Below are positions 62,611 to 64,000 of a DNA stretch of 64,000 bases, piece after piece. Source of the DNA: Burkholderiaceae bacterium. Its GTDB lineage: Bacteria > Pseudomonadota > Gammaproteobacteria > Burkholderiales > Burkholderiaceae_A. The position numbers and the translations under genes are program-made. The stretch is from positions 81,894 to 145,893 of the forward strand of contig VERI01000003.1 in assembly GCA_018882785.1 (NCBI GenBank), read 5' to 3'. Position 1 is the stretch's first letter. Every line of letters begins with the position of its first letter. The notes below the pieces were generated by a model. That model ran no database searches, was not told the DNA's origin, and saw only the letters and a program-made list of their open reading frames with translations.

Positions 62611-64000
62611 ATGAATGCCCCTCTGAATCCCATCGTGCTGGCCCGCCTGGATAAGGCGGATCCGAGCCGCAATCCGGCCCGTCTGCGAGAGATTCCCTAC
62701 AACTACACCTCGTTTTCTGATCGCGAGATTGTGATGCGGGTGCTTGGCCAAGAGGGCTGGGAGCTGGTCTCTGAGCTTCGTGGTGAGCGCAAGACCGGCC
62801 GCTCTGCGCGCATGCTCTACGAGGTCCTGGGTGATATCTGGGCGGTGAGCCGCAATCCCTATCTGCAGGATGATCTACTCGACAATCCCAAGCGCCGTCG
62901 TCAGCTGATTCAGGCCCTGCATCATCGGCTTGGCGAAATTGATCGCCGCCGTGATCAGGAGGCATCCGAAGCGTCGTCCGACGCCCATGCAGTGTTGGGC
63001 GCATCGCGTGATCAGAAAGTTGCCCGACTGCTCACCCTGGCCCGACAGGCGGTGACTCGGTTTGACGCCAGTTTTGATGAGACCGGAAAACTGCGCCGTC
63101 AGGTGCGCAGAATTCTCGGCCGTGTCACGGCGGCAGACAACATTAAGTTCGATGGCCTATCGCGTGTCTCTCATGTCACCGATGCCACCGACTGGCGAGT
63201 TGAATATCCGTTTGTGGTGCTAACACCAGACACCGAGCAGGAGATGGCCGCACTGGTTAAGGGCTGCATCGAGGCTGGCCTCACCATCATCCCCCGGGGT
63301 GGCGGTACGGGCTATACCGGCGGCGCTGTACCGTTAACGGCCCGCTCAGCGGTGATCAACACAGAAAAACTGGAGACACTCGGTCCAGTTGAAGTCGGCC
63401 CACTTCCCGGCGTAGATGGCCAGGTTGCAACCATCTTCAGTGGCGCAGGCGTGGTCACGCGACGCGTCTCCGATGCGGCCGATGCAGCGGGCCTGGTGTT
63501 TGCAGTAGACCCGACCTCAGCGGATGCATCCTGTATCGGCGGCAATATCGCAATGAATGCCGGCGGTAAAAAGGCAGTGCTGTGGGGCACAGCAATTGAC
63601 AATCTCGCCTGGTGGCGAATGGTCGATCCTCAAGGCGACTGGCTTGAGGTCACGCGTATCGGCCATAACCTCGGAAAAATTCATGATGCTGAATTTGCTG
63701 AGTTTGAGCTGGCCTGGTATCGGCCCAACCAGTATGAGGCCAGGCCAAGCGGCGCAGCGACTACCGGGGTGATGCGTGGTGAGCCATTTCGCAAAGAGCT
63801 TCTCAGGCTGGAGGGCTGGCGCTTTCGCAGGCTTGGCCTGGGTAAGGATGTGACCGATAAGGTGCTTGGCGGTCTGCCAGGAATCCAGAAAGAGGGCTGT
63901 GATGGCCTGATCACCAGCGGCCGCTGGGTGCTGCATCGTATGCCCCAGCACATCCGCACGGTCTGTCTGGAATTTTTTGGTAACGCCCAGCAGGCGGTCC
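62611..64000 (+). CDS. DUF3683/FAD-linked oxidoreductase, N-terminal part
   Basis: An open frame from ATG 62611 to the right edge gives at least 463 residues with no stop. The N-terminal part ([21 protein letters not shown], in part) matches the DUF3683 region of a large (about 1300-residue) FAD- and iron-sulfur-containing oxidoreductase known from betaproteobacteria. From about residue 200 a GlcD-type FAD domain follows, with the flavin loop [15 protein letters not shown] and [20 protein letters not shown]. Substrate unknown; D-2-hydroxyacid or D-lactate oxidation is possible from the fold. It is divergent from ilvA, with 125 bases between. Confidence 0.88.
   Translation, partial: MNAPLNPIVLARLDKADPSRNPARLREIPYNYTSFSDREIVMRVLGQEGWELVSELRGERKTGRSARMLYEVLGDIWAVSRNPYLQDDLLDNPKRRRQLIQALHHRLGEIDRRRDQEASEASSDAHAVLGASRDQKVARLLTLARQAVTRFDASFDETGKLRRQVRRILGRVTAADNIKFDGLSRVSHVTDATDWRVEYPFVVLTPDTEQEMAALVKGCIEAGLTIIPRGGGTGYTGGAVPLTARSAVINTEKLETLGPVEVGPLPGVDGQVATIFSGAGVVTRRVSDAADAAGLVFAVDPTSADASCIGGNIAMNAGGKKAVLWGTAIDNLAWWRMVDPQGDWLEVTRIGHNLGKIHDAEFAEFELAWYRPNQYEARPSGAATTGVMRGEPFRKELLRLEGWRFRRLGLGKDVTDKVLGGLPGIQKEGCDGLITSGRWVLHRMPQHIRTVCLEFFGNAQQAV

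Overview
The window is a gene-dense stretch (nearly all coding, no gene-free gap over 190 bases) of a betaproteobacterial chromosome, most likely order Burkholderiales. The evidence is gene order: the cox cluster with its small accessory genes, the lpt-rpoN-hpf-ptsN-hprK-rapZ string, mla-ibaG-murA followed directly by the his operon, HIT and tatABC, then petABC-sspAB, and lolB-ispE-tRNA-Gln-prs-rplY-pth. No insertion sequence, prophage, CRISPR array or other obvious accessory island was seen. The species cannot be named from the sequence.

Layout. 1-7588: end of a methyltransferase gene, a DUF2244 gene and the aa3-type cytochrome c oxidase cluster (coxB, coxA, a 35-codon assembly gene, ctaG, DUF2970, coxC, DUF2909, SURF1, a CxxxC membrane protein, ctaB). 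7601-11766: an FGE-fold protein and rpoH on the minus strand under a perfect CIRCE operator, divergent from an Orn/Lys/Arg decarboxylase. 11910-18135: ftsY, a pair of M16 peptidases (one active, one lacking the zinc motif), rsmD, coaD, ferredoxin, ychF. 18144-23151 (minus): pth, rplY, prs, tRNA-Gln, ispE, lolB, a TPR protein. 23187-25116: mutM, mutY. 25055-32646 (minus): rapZ, hprK, ptsN, hpf, rpoN, lptB, lptA, lptC, kdsC, kdsD. 32727-39390: a CPA2 antiporter, the Mla phospholipid transport genes and an ABC ATPase. 39415-47842: ibaG, murA and the histidine genes, with hisC inverted. 47852-54970: hinT, tatABC, a DegS-like protease, petABC, sspAB. 55012-64000: tRNA-Thr, two dihaem cytochromes c, then on the minus strand grxD, prmC, prfA, hemA, an orphan response regulator and ilvA, and finally the start of a large DUF3683 flavoprotein that runs off the end.

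How they fit together. Much of the window serves aerobic respiration: bc1 complex, soluble or tethered cytochromes c, aa3 oxidase and its assembly factors, HemA for haem, and TatABC next to a Rieske protein with a twin-arginine signal. A second theme is the cell envelope (lpt, kds, mla, lolB, murA). A third is regulation (sigma-32 with HrcA/CIRCE, sigma-54, the PTS-like HprK/PtsN/RapZ set, SspA/SspB).

The most unusual signal is a pair of about 80-bp nested palindromes at 11796-11879 and 42971-43051. Both lie between convergent genes and share a nearly identical core, but their outer arms are unrelated in sequence and each is self-complementary. Other departures from the expected layout are a CoxB without a signal peptide, no ctaA (COX15) or SCO1 gene beside ctaB, an ABC ATPase without its permease, and the single-gene inversion of hisC.
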